The notes: generated from the sequence alone by a model not told the origin. Shown: positions 45,702 through 56,044, numbered from the stretch's first letter. The stretch: 64,000 bases of DNA from Aureimonas phyllosphaerae (GCF_900113065.1 NZ_FOOA01000015.1:1-64000), one strand, 5' to 3'. Program-made: numbers and translations.

Positions 45702-47923
45702 GGGTGGGACGACGGCGCCGGGTCGGCGGCAGCCTGTAGCGGCGGGATCGAGAGGACGTTCTGCACGTCCGGACCGGATGAGGCCGGGCGATCGAAGACG
45801 AGGTGGCGGAAGGCGCGCAGCGGCGTGCCGAGGGCCCAGCCGATGATGCTGGCGCTCGACAGGACGAGGCCCCTGCGGCGCTGCCGACCGGCGCGCTGGG
45901 CACGCACGGAGGCCATGTCGCCCATCATCAGTTCGGCGATCAGCGGGTAGTCGCAGGTCTCCGTCCGGTAGTGGACGCCGAGGACCGGACGCCCGCCCTC
46001 TTCACCCGTCGAGCGGACCACCACCGGAAGCGTGCCGACCGGTGACCCGTCGGTCCGCGAGACCTTCAGGTCCGCACGCTGCTCGGTGCCGACGAAGGGC
46101 AGGCCGGCGAGCGGGCGGAGCTTGGCGCCCGAGGACGAGATGTCGACCACGACGACCGGCACCACGGTTTCGGCGAATGCGAGCTCGGCCATCCGTTCGG
46201 TGACGATGCGCGGCATGCCGCGGCGTTCGCGCCGCTCGGTGACGACGCCGAGCGCGGCGGCGGCGATCACGAGGTTGAGGAGGTTCCAGGCGCCGACCAC
46301 GAGCAGGATGCCTCCGACCAGCGGCTCGGTCTGGTAGCGATAGACCGCGTAGCCCATCGCGCCGAGGAGGACGGCGAAGATCGCGAAGTACGGCCAGGCG
46401 AGTTCCGACAGGCGATCCTCGGCAAGGGTGTCGCCCTTGGCGGTGACGTTGAAGGTCGGCCGACGCGGATTGACGATGACGCTGAGGACGGCGCGGAAGA
46501 GATAGACGGACTGGACGTACTCGTAGAGCTCGGAGATCCACGGCCAGCGCACGCGGCCGTAGAGGTAGTTGCGGATCAGCGAACTGATGACGAGGTAGGT
46601 CAGCGTATAAGCGACGAACTCCTGCGCCGACACGTCGTAGATCTTCATGTCGAAGAAGATGAACAGGAGCGGCGCGATCAGGAAGACGACGCGCACGATC
46701 GGGAAGAACCAGATGAGCGCCGAAGACAGGTAGCAGATCCTCTGTGCCAGGCTGAGGCCCGGCACCAGCGCGGCGTTCTTCAGGAACAGGATCTGGAGCA
46801 TGCCGCGGCACCAGCGCGACCTCTGGCCGATGAAGCTCGACAGCGTCTCCGGCTGAAGGCCCGTGACCATCGGCCGGTCGACATAGACGCTCTTCCAGCC
46901 GCGCGAGTGCAGGTCGAGGGCGGTCTCGCAGTCCTCGGTGATCGTGATGCCGGAGAAGCCGCCGACCTCCATCAGGGCGGACCGGCGCAAGAGGGCCGCG
47001 GACCCGCAGAAGAATGCCGCGTTCCACTTGTCGAGACCCTTCTGGATCGTGCCGTAGAACATCTCGTTCTCGGACGGCATCCGCTCGAAGGTGCTCAGAT
47101 TCTTCTCGATCGGATCCGGATTGGAGAAGAAATGCGGCGTCTGGACGAGGAAGGTCTTCGGGTCGGCCACCATGTAGCCGACCGTCTGGCGCAGGAACTC
47201 CCGCGCCGGCGCATGATCGGCATCGAAGACCACGACCAGCTCACCGTTCGAGGCGGCAAGCCCCGCATTGAGATTGCCGGCCTTGGCGTGGGTGTTCCGG
47301 GCCCGCGTGACGTAGGTGACCCCGAGATCCCGGCACAGCGCCTGCAGGTCCTCGTGGCGATGGCGCGCCTCGGCGGCCTTCATCGGATCGCGGGCGTTGC
47401 GCTTCTCGTCGGTTCCGCCGTCGTCCAGGAGGAACACGCGCAGCTTGCCCGCGGGATAGTCCATGGCGAGAGCGCTCGACAGCGTCAGCGCCAGGATCGC
47501 CTTGCTTTCGTTGTAGGACGGCACGAACACGTCGACATGCGGCAGGGCCGCGTCGTCGACCTCCGGCGCTGCGGCGCGCTCGAGCGGGTCGGACACGACG
47601 AAGAGGTTCATCCCGAGGAGGACGATGTAGAACATCTCCGCGAGGTAGAGGATCACGGCCGGGACGAAGTTGGCGAGGTCGTCGGGCGAGGGCAACGTCG
47701 CCGTGGTGCGCCAATAGGCATAGCGCAGGACCACGGCAGTCGTGATCGCCAGGAACACGAAGCGCCAGGGCCCCTGCAGGCGCAGCACGTAGATCGCCGC
47801 ACCGACCGCGATCGCGATCGACGCCACCGTCAATTGCGCGTCGACGCTGACGGGTTGGCTGATGAGGAACAAGCCGCTGCAGGCTGTGAGAAGCCACAGC
47901 AAGCCGAGCACGGGAAAGCGCAT
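45698..47923 (-). CDS. bcsA: Cellulose synthase catalytic subunit BcsA
   Basis: 741-residue GT2 processive inner-membrane synthase making beta-1,4-glucan from UDP-glucose. It shows FLLDDGGTDEKRNA, VVFDADHAPAREFL, TITEDCETALDLH and the QRSRW motif (about 362-367), with flanking membrane spans. A C-terminal PilZ domain has an RRERRGMPR motif (about 568-578) and DISSSG (about 593-598), the usual c-di-GMP contacts, so activation by c-di-GMP is expected. It is the first gene of the operon. ATG 47923 has GAGGG upstream. Confidence 0.96.
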   Translation of the reverse strand: MRFPVLGLLWLLTACSGLFLISQPVSVDAQLTVASIAIAVGAAIYVLRLQGPWRFVFLAITTAVVLRYAYWRTTATLPSPDDLANFVPAVILYLAEMFYIVLLGMNLFVVSDPLERAAAPEVDDAALPHVDVFVPSYNESKAILALTLSSALAMDYPAGKLRVFLLDDGGTDEKRNARDPMKAAEARHRHEDLQALCRDLGVTYVTRARNTHAKAGNLNAGLAASNGELVVVFDADHAPAREFLRQTVGYMVADPKTFLVQTPHFFSNPDPIEKNLSTFERMPSENEMFYGTIQKGLDKWNAAFFCGSAALLRRSALMEVGGFSGITITEDCETALDLHSRGWKSVYVDRPMVTGLQPETLSSFIGQRSRWCRGMLQILFLKNAALVPGLSLAQRICYLSSALIWFFPIVRVVFLIAPLLFIFFDMKIYDVSAQEFVAYTLTYLVISSLIRNYLYGRVRWPWISELYEYVQSVYLFRAVLSVIVNPRRPTFNVTAKGDTLAEDRLSELAWPYFAIFAVLLGAMGYAVYRYQTEPLVGGILLVVGAWNLLNLVIAAAALGVVTERRERRGMPRIVTERMAELAFAETVVPVVVVDISSSGAKLRPLAGLPFVGTEQRADLKVSRTDGSPVGTLPVVVRSTGEEGGRPVLGVHYRTETCDYPLIAELMMGDMASVRAQRAGRQRRRGLVLSSASIIGWALGTPLRAFRHLVFDRPASSGPDVQNVLSIPPLQAAADPAPSSHP

Positions 47924-48387
47924 TCTGCCCTCGCGGTTACAATTTTATGAAAGATCAATCGCAGGAGAGACGCTTGCCTTGCTGATCTCCTACCCTATGG
48001 GAAGTATCATCTAGACTTTAAGTCATGACTATATGTCGGACCGTGGACTCGATCGTTTTTCGCAAGGGAGCGTTAATGCGTTCGCCGAGCTCTTAGGACG
48101 GAATACGACGCCGATGTCGCTGCGGCGGGAGGACCGGGGACGTCGTCCGGGTCGCGCCCGATGGCTGCGGTGCACGCATGGGAGCGACGTATTTTTGGTC
48201 CGTCCGGACCGCCCACGATCGGTGACGGATTCCGATCCGCCACCATTTCGAAGATCATTCGGTCCGAAGCTCGAGAGCCGTCATTTGAACCGAGTTGGGC
48301 ACCCGCCCCGATGCTCCGGCGAGCCGGTCTTGTGAGCCTCCGCTCGAGGCGAAATCGTCCATTACCGACGGAGGATTGCCCCTGCCG
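47924..48387. other. Intergenic region upstream of bcsA
   Basis: 464 bp with no supported gene. The first 110 bp are relatively AT-rich and should hold the bcsA promoter. The rest, to the end of the convergent-free minus gene at 48388, shows short open frames of shadow type only. A terminator for the 48388 gene would be expected near 48350-48388 but no strong hairpin was identified. Confidence 0.5.
48014..48030. promoter_or_regulatory. Palindromic GACT/AGTC site upstream of bcsA
   Basis: AGTCATGACT at 48021-48030 is a perfect 10-bp palindrome, and GACT-TTA-AGTC at 48014-48024 is an overlapping inverted repeat. The site is about 95 bp upstream of bcsA in an AT-rich stretch, so it may be an operator for the cellulose operon. 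The regulator is unknown. Confidence 0.3.
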
Positions 48388-49545
48388 TCAGCCCTCGATC
48401 GCATGCGGCACGAAGCGCGACAGGTTGCGGGTGATGCGCGAGCGGTCCTCGCGGATGCCGAGCCCGGCCGCCTCGTTGCCGACGACCCAGGCGCCGAGCA
48501 CCGCGAACTGCCCCTCGGCCTCGAACAGCGGCGTCAGTTCCTGGACGATGGCAGGCCCCGCGCCGTAATCGCCGTCCGTCGCCTCGGCTTCGCGGCCGCC
48601 TTCGAGGATCGCGATGTTCTCGCCCTCGCGCGAGAAGAAGGGCTTGCGCACGGAGCGCTCGAGCGAGCCGGCGCGCGGGTCGTCCCGGAAGAAGGCCGGC
48701 AGGAGGTTGGGATGGCCGGGATGGCGCTCCCAGAGAAGCGGCAGGATGCCCTTGTTCGAGAGGATCGCCTTCCAGCCTGGCTCGACCCACTGCGTTCCCG
48801 AGCCCGGGAGATGGCGCGCGAAGGGCTCGCGCATCATGTCCTCCCACGGATAGAGCTTGAAGCAGCGGTCGATGACGCGCTCGTTCGGGTCGGTGAAGCG
48901 ACCGATCGCGTCGACGCCGATCGAGCCCATGTCGATGAGGGCCGTATGGTGCCCGGCCTGCACGGCGCAGTCCATGAGATAGGCCGCGGTCCCGCGGTCC
49001 TCGTCGCTCGCCGTCACTGCCGCGAAGTGGAAGATGCGGTCCGCCGGAAACGCCGCGAAGGCCGAGACGAGGCTCTCCTGCAGGAGGTTGAACTGGTCGG
49101 CGTCGCCGGGCAGGCGCCCGAGCGCGATCTGGTCGGTCAGCCAGTTGTGCTGGAAATAGGCCGCCTCGAAGATGCCGGTCGGCGTATCGGCGTTGTATTC
49201 GAGAAGCTTGGCGGGCCCGCGCCCGTCATAGGCGAGGTCGAAGCGGCCGTATAGCGAGGGCTCTCGCTCGCGGAACGACCGGCGCACGAATTCGAACTGC
49301 TCCGGCGGGATGTCGAGGCGCGCCATCAGCGCGTCGGACGCGGCGACCTCCGCCGCGAGGTCGAGGCAGAGCGCATGCAGCGCCTGCGTCGGGGTCTCGA
49401 TCTCCGCCTCGATCTCGGCGAGGCTGAAGCCGTAGTAGGTGTCGTCCAGCCAGTAGGGCTCGCCGTACATCTCGTGGAAGCCGAAGCCGACGGCCTCGGC
49501 CGTTCGCTGCCAGCCCTCGCGCGGCTCGATGCGTCGACGCTCCAC
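48388..49545 (-). CDS. Glutathionylspermidine-synthase-like ATP-grasp protein (YjfC/YgiC family)
   Basis: 385-residue protein of the GSP_synth family. The characteristic LEYNADTPTGIFEAAYFQHNW, AGHHTALIDMG, KLYPWEDMMREPFA and SNKGILPLLWERHPGHPNLLPAFF are present. The family joins an amine to a peptide-like carboxylate with ATP; E. coli YjfC/YgiC have no settled substrate. GTG 49545 is two bases after the upstream stop and gives a start at VERRRIEPREGW, as in relatives. The larger open frame overlaps the DUF1190 gene and is not used. It is the last gene of the minus-strand yjf-like operon. Confidence 0.87.
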   Translation of the reverse strand: MERRRIEPREGWQRTAEAVGFGFHEMYGEPYWLDDTYYGFSLAEIEAEIETPTQALHALCLDLAAEVAASDALMARLDIPPEQFEFVRRSFREREPSLYGRFDLAYDGRGPAKLLEYNADTPTGIFEAAYFQHNWLTDQIALGRLPGDADQFNLLQESLVSAFAAFPADRIFHFAAVTASDEDRGTAAYLMDCAVQAGHHTALIDMGSIGVDAIGRFTDPNERVIDRCFKLYPWEDMMREPFARHLPGSGTQWVEPGWKAILSNKGILPLLWERHPGHPNLLPAFFRDDPRAGSLERSVRKPFFSREGENIAILEGGREAEATDGDYGAGPAIVQELTPLFEAEGQFAVLGAWVVGNEAAGLGIREDRSRITRNLSRFVPHAIEG

Positions 49546-49547
49546 CC

Positions 49548-50126
49548 TCAGCCGCCGAAGGAGAAGCCGCCGCGGCTCGACGACAGGCCGCCGAAGCCGC
49601 TGCGCGAGACGGTGCGGGTGTTGACGTTGGCGGGGCGCGGCGTCGCGGTCTGCGTGCCGATCACCGGGTCGGAGCGGTAGGTCGTGCCGTTCCGCCCGGT
49701 GAAGATCGGCGTCGGGCGCGTGTAGGAGCCGCCGCCGACATAGCGGCCGTAGGAGTTGTAATCCGTCATCCGCTGCACGGCGGAGGAGATGAGATAGCCG
49801 GTCATGAAGGGCAGGAAGAAGCTGCCCCCGCCGGTGCCGCCGGCCTCTTCGCGCGGCACCTCCATGCAGCGCCCGGCGCCGTATTCGGTCTCGCAGGCAG
49901 CCTTGCCGTCGAACTTGGGCGCGTCGCGCAGGTGCCGGCTGAGCGCCGTTTGATACTCGGCGTTGCAGATGCCCTGGTCGAAGCCGGCCTCGATGCACTG
50001 CGCCGGCGAGGTGAAGAGCGTGTTGTCGGAGGGCTCGTCGCCGCAGCCCGACAGCGCCAGACCGCCGGCGGCGATGGTGCCGAGCGCCAAGAGCGGCGGC
50101 CGTTGGGAGAGGAAGCGTCGGGTCAT
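49548..50126 (-). CDS. DUF1190 family lipoprotein (YgiB/YjfM-like)
   Basis: 192-residue protein with a probable lipoprotein signal (lipobox LSGC, Cys28). A cysteine-containing mid part follows (QCIEAGFDQGICNAEY, CETEYGAGRCMEVP), then FFLPFMTGYLISSA, and a Gly/Ser/Arg-rich tail ending GGFSFGG. This order matches YgiB/YjfM. In E. coli the partner is YgiC/YjfC, as here, with only 2 nt between genes. Function unknown; a cell-envelope location is inferred from the lipobox. Confidence 0.86.
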   Translation of the reverse strand: MTRRFLSQRPPLLALGTIAAGGLALSGCGDEPSDNTLFTSPAQCIEAGFDQGICNAEYQTALSRHLRDAPKFDGKAACETEYGAGRCMEVPREEAGGTGGGSFFLPFMTGYLISSAVQRMTDYNSYGRYVGGGSYTRPTPIFTGRNGTTYRSDPVIGTQTATPRPANVNTRTVSRSGFGGLSSSRGGFSFGG

Positions 50127-50136
50127 GGCCGCATCC

Positions 50137-50538
50137 TCAGTAGGTCATGCAGGCGGCGTTGAGCATGCCGATCGCCAGCGAGATGCCGGCCGACCACAGC
50201 CCGCCGGCCATCTCGCCGTTCGTGATCCGCCGGGGAAGCCCGCGCATCGTCAGGCAGGCGACGGCAAAGGCGATCGCCTGGAACACGGCGCCGATCAGCG
50301 CCCAGATCACGAAGTCGGCGAGCGAGACGGAGTTCGCCGCGGCCGAGGCGAGCGGCAGGGAGAAGCCGAGGATCGCGCCGAGGAAGGCGACGACCGCCGT
50401 CGCGTTGCCGGTGCGGATCAGCGTCAGCTCGTGCTGCGGCGTCAGGGCGGAATAGAGAACGGAAAAGGCGGCGAGCGAGCCGAGCCCGGTGGCGAAGTAG
50501 GCGAGAAAGGCCGGCAGGCCTGCGACGTAGCCGAACAT
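50137..50538 (-). CDS. DUF350 family membrane protein (YjfL-like)
   Basis: 133-residue protein with about four hydrophobic segments (AFLAYFATGLGSLAAFSVLY, AVVAFLGAILGFSLPLA, FVIWALIGAVFQAIAFAVAC, GLWSAGISLAIGMLNAACM). This is the duplicated two-span layout of DUF350. It is found with PspA-like and GSP-synthase-like genes in many bacteria, as here. Function unknown. It is 10 nt upstream of the DUF1190 gene. Confidence 0.87.
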   Translation of the reverse strand: MFGYVAGLPAFLAYFATGLGSLAAFSVLYSALTPQHELTLIRTGNATAVVAFLGAILGFSLPLASAAANSVSLADFVIWALIGAVFQAIAFAVACLTMRGLPRRITNGEMAGGLWSAGISLAIGMLNAACMTY

Positions 50539-50581
50539 GCTGCGGGAGGTCCTTGTTGTCAGAAGAGGGGGCGCGCTGGGA

Positions 50582-51247
50582 TCACAGGCGGCGCACGTCG
50601 GCCGCCATCAGGCCGTAGCCGAGGATGAACTCGATTGAGGAGCCTTGCGAGGCCGCCGTGCCGAGATCGCGCTCGATGTTGATCAGGAGCATCTCGCGCG
50701 CCTGGCCGAGCGGGCGGGCGTAGAGCATGCAGGACTGATGGATCTCGCGCCGGCTCTGGCCGTCGTTCACGGTCTCGACGAACTCCACGAGGTCGGCGCG
50801 CCCCGCCCCGTCGCCCCAGAAGCGCTCGAAGACGATGCCGTCCGCGTCGTAGCGCGGTTGGCCGATGAGGCCCAAGGGCCCGCGCCAGCGCGCCCAGTCC
50901 GCCGCGCCCGCCGGCACCACCGAGTCCCACGGCTGGTAGAGGCTGACGTCGAGAAGCTCGTCGCCGGGTGCCGCGGACGCCGAGAGGACCTGGAGCATCG
51001 TGTTGTCGTCGGCATAATAGCGCGAGAGGACCGTCTGCGGGTCGAGCCGCGCCTCGCCATAGGCGGCGACCAGCATCACCCCGCCGGCCGGCAGCGGCAT
51101 GGCGGGCTCGGCGCCCGCCGTCATCGCCTGGAGGCTGAGGGTGTCGATCTCGATGCCGCCGCTGATGGCGACGCCGAGCGGCCCGTATTCCGCGGGCAGC
51201 GCCGCCGCGTTTTCACCCGATCCCCAGCCGAAGAAGCGTCCGATCAT
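50582..51247 (-). CDS. DUF2491 family protein (YjfK-like)
   Basis: 221-residue soluble-looking protein starting MIGRFFGWGSGENAA. The core LPAEYGPLGVAISGGIEIDTL and MLQVLSASAAPGDELLDVSLYQPWDS matches the YjfK family. No catalytic motif is evident. ATG 51247 is preferred over the upstream ATG 51277. It is the first gene of the minus-strand operon and is divergent from the DUF2170 gene over 95 bp, the likely shared control region. Confidence 0.82.
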   Translation of the reverse strand: MIGRFFGWGSGENAAALPAEYGPLGVAISGGIEIDTLSLQAMTAGAEPAMPLPAGGVMLVAAYGEARLDPQTVLSRYYADDNTMLQVLSASAAPGDELLDVSLYQPWDSVVPAGAADWARWRGPLGLIGQPRYDADGIVFERFWGDGAGRADLVEFVETVNDGQSRREIHQSCMLYARPLGQAREMLLINIERDLGTAASQGSSIEFILGYGLMAADVRRL

Positions 51248-51342
51248 CCGCGTTCCACCTTGTGCCGCTCGCTGCAACCCTTATGACATGCCGGCCGCCC
51301 GACGGAAGGGCGACGACGGTTCGAGACGGGAGTTTGAGAGAC

Positions 51343-51768
51343 ATGGCCAACTGGAATCTCGCATCCCTGACGGAGCTTTTCGCCTCCGATCCCCCCGCGC
51401 TCGGAGACGTCGACGTCTCGATCGAGGGCGACGTCCTGCGGGTCACCCTGAAGGAAAAGGGCCATCTCGACGTCTTCGTCGTCGCGGGCGGCGAGCAGAT
51501 CCTCGCCAGCGTCATGCTGGCGCCCGCCGACAGCGTGCCCGAGCGCAGCGCCTTCGAGCGCCTCGCGCTCAAGACGCACAAGCTCGTGCCGCTTTCCACC
51601 TTCGGCATCTCGATCGTGAACGGGCAGGAGTGGTACGAACTCTTCGGCTCGCTCTCGGCCCGCTCGTCGGCCGAGGTCGTGGTCGAGGAGGTCGCGGTGC
51701 TCGCCGGCAACGCCGAGGACGCGGCCCGCCTCATCGAGGAATGGCGCAACGGGGAGATCGCGGCATGA
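51343..51768 (+). CDS. DUF2170 family protein (YjfI-like)
   Basis: 141-residue protein. The sequence MANWNLASLTELFA, then LPADSVPERSAFERLALKTHK-like (actual text APADSVPERSAFERLALKTH) and LSTFGISIVNGQEWYELFGSLS fits the YjfI family. Its stop overlaps the PspA-like ATG (ATGA), so the two are translated together. No enzymatic motif is seen; a partner role to PspA is inferred from the constant linkage. Confidence 0.85.
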   Translation: MANWNLASLTELFASDPPALGDVDVSIEGDVLRVTLKEKGHLDVFVVAGGEQILASVMLAPADSVPERSAFERLALKTHKLVPLSTFGISIVNGQEWYELFGSLSARSSAEVVVEEVAVLAGNAEDAARLIEEWRNGEIAA

Positions 51769-52511
51769 GCGTCTGGGGCAAACTCTTCTCGGCCGTGCGT
51801 GGCGGCATCAACGAGGCGGCCGAAAGCGCGGCGGACACGCAGGCGCTGCGCATCCTCGACCAGGAGATCCGCGACGCCGACAATGCGCTCCGCAAGGCGC
51901 GCTCCGACCTCGCCGGCGTCATGGCGACGGCCAAGGCGCTCGGCCGCCGCGTCGACGAGGCCCGCGCCAAGGACCAGAAGGATCTCGAATCGGCACGCGC
52001 GGCGATGGCGGCCGGCCGCGAGGACCTCGCCCGCCAGCTTGCCGACCGCATGTCGCGCAACCGCGCCGACATGGCCCGCGACGAGGCCGAGCTGCAGCGC
52101 CTGCAGGGTGCGCAGTCGCAGATGCTGCGGGCCGTGCAGGACACCGAGACGCGCATCCAGACGATGCGCCGCGAGGTGGAAGGCGTGAAGGCGAACGAGT
52201 CGCTCCTCCAGGCGCAGTCGGCGATCGCCTCCAGCCATGCCGGCGTCAACTCGCGTCTCGGCAGCGCGATGGAATCGCTCGAGCGCGTCAAGAAGCGGCA
52301 GGAGGCCATGGCGGGACGGCTCGAGGCGGGCGCCGAGCTTCAGGCGCTGCAGAGCGGCTCCTCGCTCGACCAGGCGCTTCTGGAAGCGGGGATCGGCGGC
52401 AACCGGTCCTCGTCGGACGACATCTTCGCCGAGATCACGCGTGGCGAGGCTCCGAAGGCGATCTCCTCCGAGGCGCCGAGCGTCGGCATCACGTATCGGC
52501 CGAAGCCCTGA
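51765..52511 (+). CDS. PspA/IM30 family protein (YjfJ-like)
   Basis: 248-residue protein of the PspA/Vipp1 group of ESCRT-III-like membrane-remodelling proteins. It starts MSVWGKLFSAVRGGINEAAE and is predicted alpha-helical coiled coil to about residue 200, ending in a Ser-rich tail (GGNRSSSDDIFAEITRGEAP). Classical PspA counters envelope stress. It is coupled to DUF2170 and divergent from DUF2491/DUF350/DUF1190/GSP-synthase-like genes, the known yjf arrangement. Confidence 0.9.
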   Translation: MSVWGKLFSAVRGGINEAAESAADTQALRILDQEIRDADNALRKARSDLAGVMATAKALGRRVDEARAKDQKDLESARAAMAAGREDLARQLADRMSRNRADMARDEAELQRLQGAQSQMLRAVQDTETRIQTMRREVEGVKANESLLQAQSAIASSHAGVNSRLGSAMESLERVKKRQEAMAGRLEAGAELQALQSGSSLDQALLEAGIGGNRSSSDDIFAEITRGEAPKAISSEAPSVGITYRPKP

Positions 52512-53385
52512 ACCGCAGTCCCCGCGACTGACGAGGATCGACCCGATCGGGACCCGTCTGGGACACGATGAAGTCGATACTCCCGGTCGTTTGCCGGGTT
52601 GGCGGAGCGGCCTCGGCCGCTCCCTTGCGGGAGCTTCAGGCCGTCTGCGAGCCGGCGAAGATCCTGTTTGATCGCTGGCATCGATGGAGCGAGACGGACG
52701 CTTCGACCTGTCCCCATACCCGGAACGAACCGACTGGGCCTCCGGATGGAATGCCACGCCAGGGCCAACCCTTGGCATCGACACCGACAAGCGAACTGGG
52801 CCGTTCGGTTCGCACATCTCATCCGGATGGGTCGCGCGGCATCGGCGGACGTCATATCTGTCGATATCCGTCGTCCATGAGCCCCGGACCTTCAGCGGCT
52901 GCGGCCAATTGCCGGCAGGCCTTCTTGCCGCTGCCCCGAAACGCCTTCGCCGCGCGGCTTCCTGGGAGACTTCGTATTCCCGCGCTTGGCGAGGCCGCCC
53001 GATCCGACGCATGCCGCCGGGCGTGCGGTCGGGTGAGGTAACCCCATCCTCGGTTCTCACCCGACGTTCCGGAACCCGGCAGCACGACCACACGTCGGCC
53101 CGTCCGAAACTCGGCCGGGGGTTCGAAGTTGCGGAAGCGAACTCGGTGCTCTCTTACGCCCGAAGGACACGCCCCTTGCGACCGGGATCGCAGAGCCCAA
53201 CCCCCTTCCCGATCCCCGAAACAGCCGCACCGCGGAGGCGGAAACCAGACACCTCGACACGGCCCCCTCTCCCGCGCGCCTGCCCCTTCGCCGCCCTCCC
53301 ACCCTGCCCGACCGCGGCGGCTTGCCAGAAGGCGTAACGGCGGGTACTGCTGCCCGCAACAAGGGAAGGTTGCCTTATTAAATTC
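52512..53385. other. 874-bp region without a supported gene
   Basis: Open frames cover much of it on both strands because of high GC, but none has coherent protein sequence, a good start site or a recognised family. A 9-bp inverted repeat around 2 nt (52604-52623) about 95 bp after the PspA-like stop may terminate that transcript. The leader of the transporter gene at 53386 includes AAGGGAAGGT (53361-53370). Confidence 0.45.
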
Positions 53386-54339
53386 TTGGGTTCGGTGTCC
53401 GCGTTCGTGGGAAGAACGTTCGCAGTCTGGGTCATCGTGTTCGCCGCGCTCGGCTTCTTCCTGCCCGCCGCCTTCCGGCCTGTCGCGCCCTACATCGTGA
53501 CGCTCCTCGGTATCATCATGTTCGGCATGGGGCTCACCCTGTCGCTCGACGACTTCCGCGAGGTCGGCCGCCGTCCCTTCGACGTCGGCGTCGGCGTGCT
53601 CGGACAGTTCCTGATCATGCCGCTCGTGGCGGTTCTCCTGACGCGCATCATCCCGATGTCGCCGGAGGTCGCGGCCGGCGTCATCCTCGTCGGCTGCTGC
53701 CCCGGCGGCACGTCGAGCAACGTGATGACCTATCTCAGCAAGGGCGACGTCGCCCTGAGCGTCGCCTGCACCAGCGTCACCACGCTCCTTGCCCCGCTGG
53801 TCACGCCGTTTCTGGTCTGGCTCTTCGCCAGCCAGTTCCTGCCAGTCGACGCCATGAGCATGTTCGTCAGCATCGTGAAGGTCATCCTCCTGCCCCTCGC
53901 GCTGGGCTTCGCGCTCCAGAAACTCGCCCCGTCGCTCGTGCGGGTGGCCGAGCCCGCCCTGCCCCTCGTCAGCGTCACCGGCATCGTCCTCATCGTCGCG
54001 GCGGTCGTGGCCGTCAATCAGGCAGCCACCGCCGGTTCCGGCCTCCTGATCTTCGCCGTCGTGATCCTGCACAACGGCATCGGCTATGCGCTGGGGTTCC
54101 TGACGGCACGGGCCTGCGGCCTGTCGCTGGCCAAGCGCAAGGCGATCAGCATCGAGGTCGGCATGCAGAACAGCGGTCTCGGCGCGGCCCTGGCGAGCGC
54201 CCACTTCTCGCCGCTGTCCGCCGTTCCCAGCGCGATCTTCAGCGTCTGGCACAACATCTCCGGCGCGCTTCTCGCCAATGTCTATGCGCGGCTGCGGGAC
54301 GAGCGGGAGAAGCCGCGAAGCATCGCCCCGGCCGAATGA
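53386..54339 (+). CDS. Bile acid:sodium symporter (BASS) family transporter
   Basis: 317-residue integral membrane protein with about nine or ten spans. IIMFGMGLTLSLDDFREVG, VILVGCCPGGTSSNVMTYLSKGDVALSV and SIEVGMQNSGLGAALASAHF are the sodium-binding and crossing-helix signatures of the family. Bacterial members transport organic acids such as pantoate, sulfonates or keto acids with Na+; the substrate here is unknown. The start is uncertain. TTG 53386 and GTG 53395 are in frame, and the codons ATT-AAA-TTC just before TTG are also open with a better distance to the purine-rich AAGGGAAGG. Confidence 0.88.
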   Translation: MGSVSAFVGRTFAVWVIVFAALGFFLPAAFRPVAPYIVTLLGIIMFGMGLTLSLDDFREVGRRPFDVGVGVLGQFLIMPLVAVLLTRIIPMSPEVAAGVILVGCCPGGTSSNVMTYLSKGDVALSVACTSVTTLLAPLVTPFLVWLFASQFLPVDAMSMFVSIVKVILLPLALGFALQKLAPSLVRVAEPALPLVSVTGIVLIVAAVVAVNQAATAGSGLLIFAVVILHNGIGYALGFLTARACGLSLAKRKAISIEVGMQNSGLGAALASAHFSPLSAVPSAIFSVWHNISGALLANVYARLRDEREKPRSIAPAE

Positions 54340-54447
54340 GGGCAGCCGCTCGCGGCGCGCAGAATAGCCCTCACGAAGCGTCGATCCTGGCGGTGGCCGG
54401 CAAGGGCCGTGCGCTGCGGCCCTCGTGAAGCGTCGCGTCCGCGATCG

Positions 54448-54669
54448 TCAACGGGCGACGATCCGCTCGGGCTTGCCCTGCATCAGCCACTCGCCCTCGA
54501 TCTCGGCGGACGCCCGGGCCCAGAACTCGTGCTCGTGGCCCCAGGGCCGGCCTGCAGCCTCCCACAACTGGTAGGCGCGGTCGCGCACGCGCTTGCTCAT
54601 GTCTTCGAGGCAACCGGTGGAAATCGAACAGGCGGCTCCCGTCAGGGGGTGCTGACTCATCATGGTCAT
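54448..54669 (-). CDS. Small DUF2934-type protein
   Basis: 73 residues as drawn, or 50 from ATG 54600. The part RVRDRAYQLWEAAGRPWGHEHEFW matches the DUF2934 core, a short domain seen in many alphaproteobacterial small proteins. The start is undecided: 54600 gives only the domain but has a weak Shine-Dalgarno; 54669 adds a Cys-containing leader. Function unknown. Confidence 0.6.
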   Translation of the reverse strand: MTMMSQHPLTGAACSISTGCLEDMSKRVRDRAYQLWEAAGRPWGHEHEFWARASAEIEGEWLMQGKPERIVAR

Positions 54670-56035
<1,366 letters not shown>

Positions 56036-56044
56036 CGGGTCGCC

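Noticed and set aside
52684-53337. 217-codon plus-strand frame in the gene-free gap
   Set aside because: No Shine-Dalgarno, no family resemblance, composition like other shadow frames.
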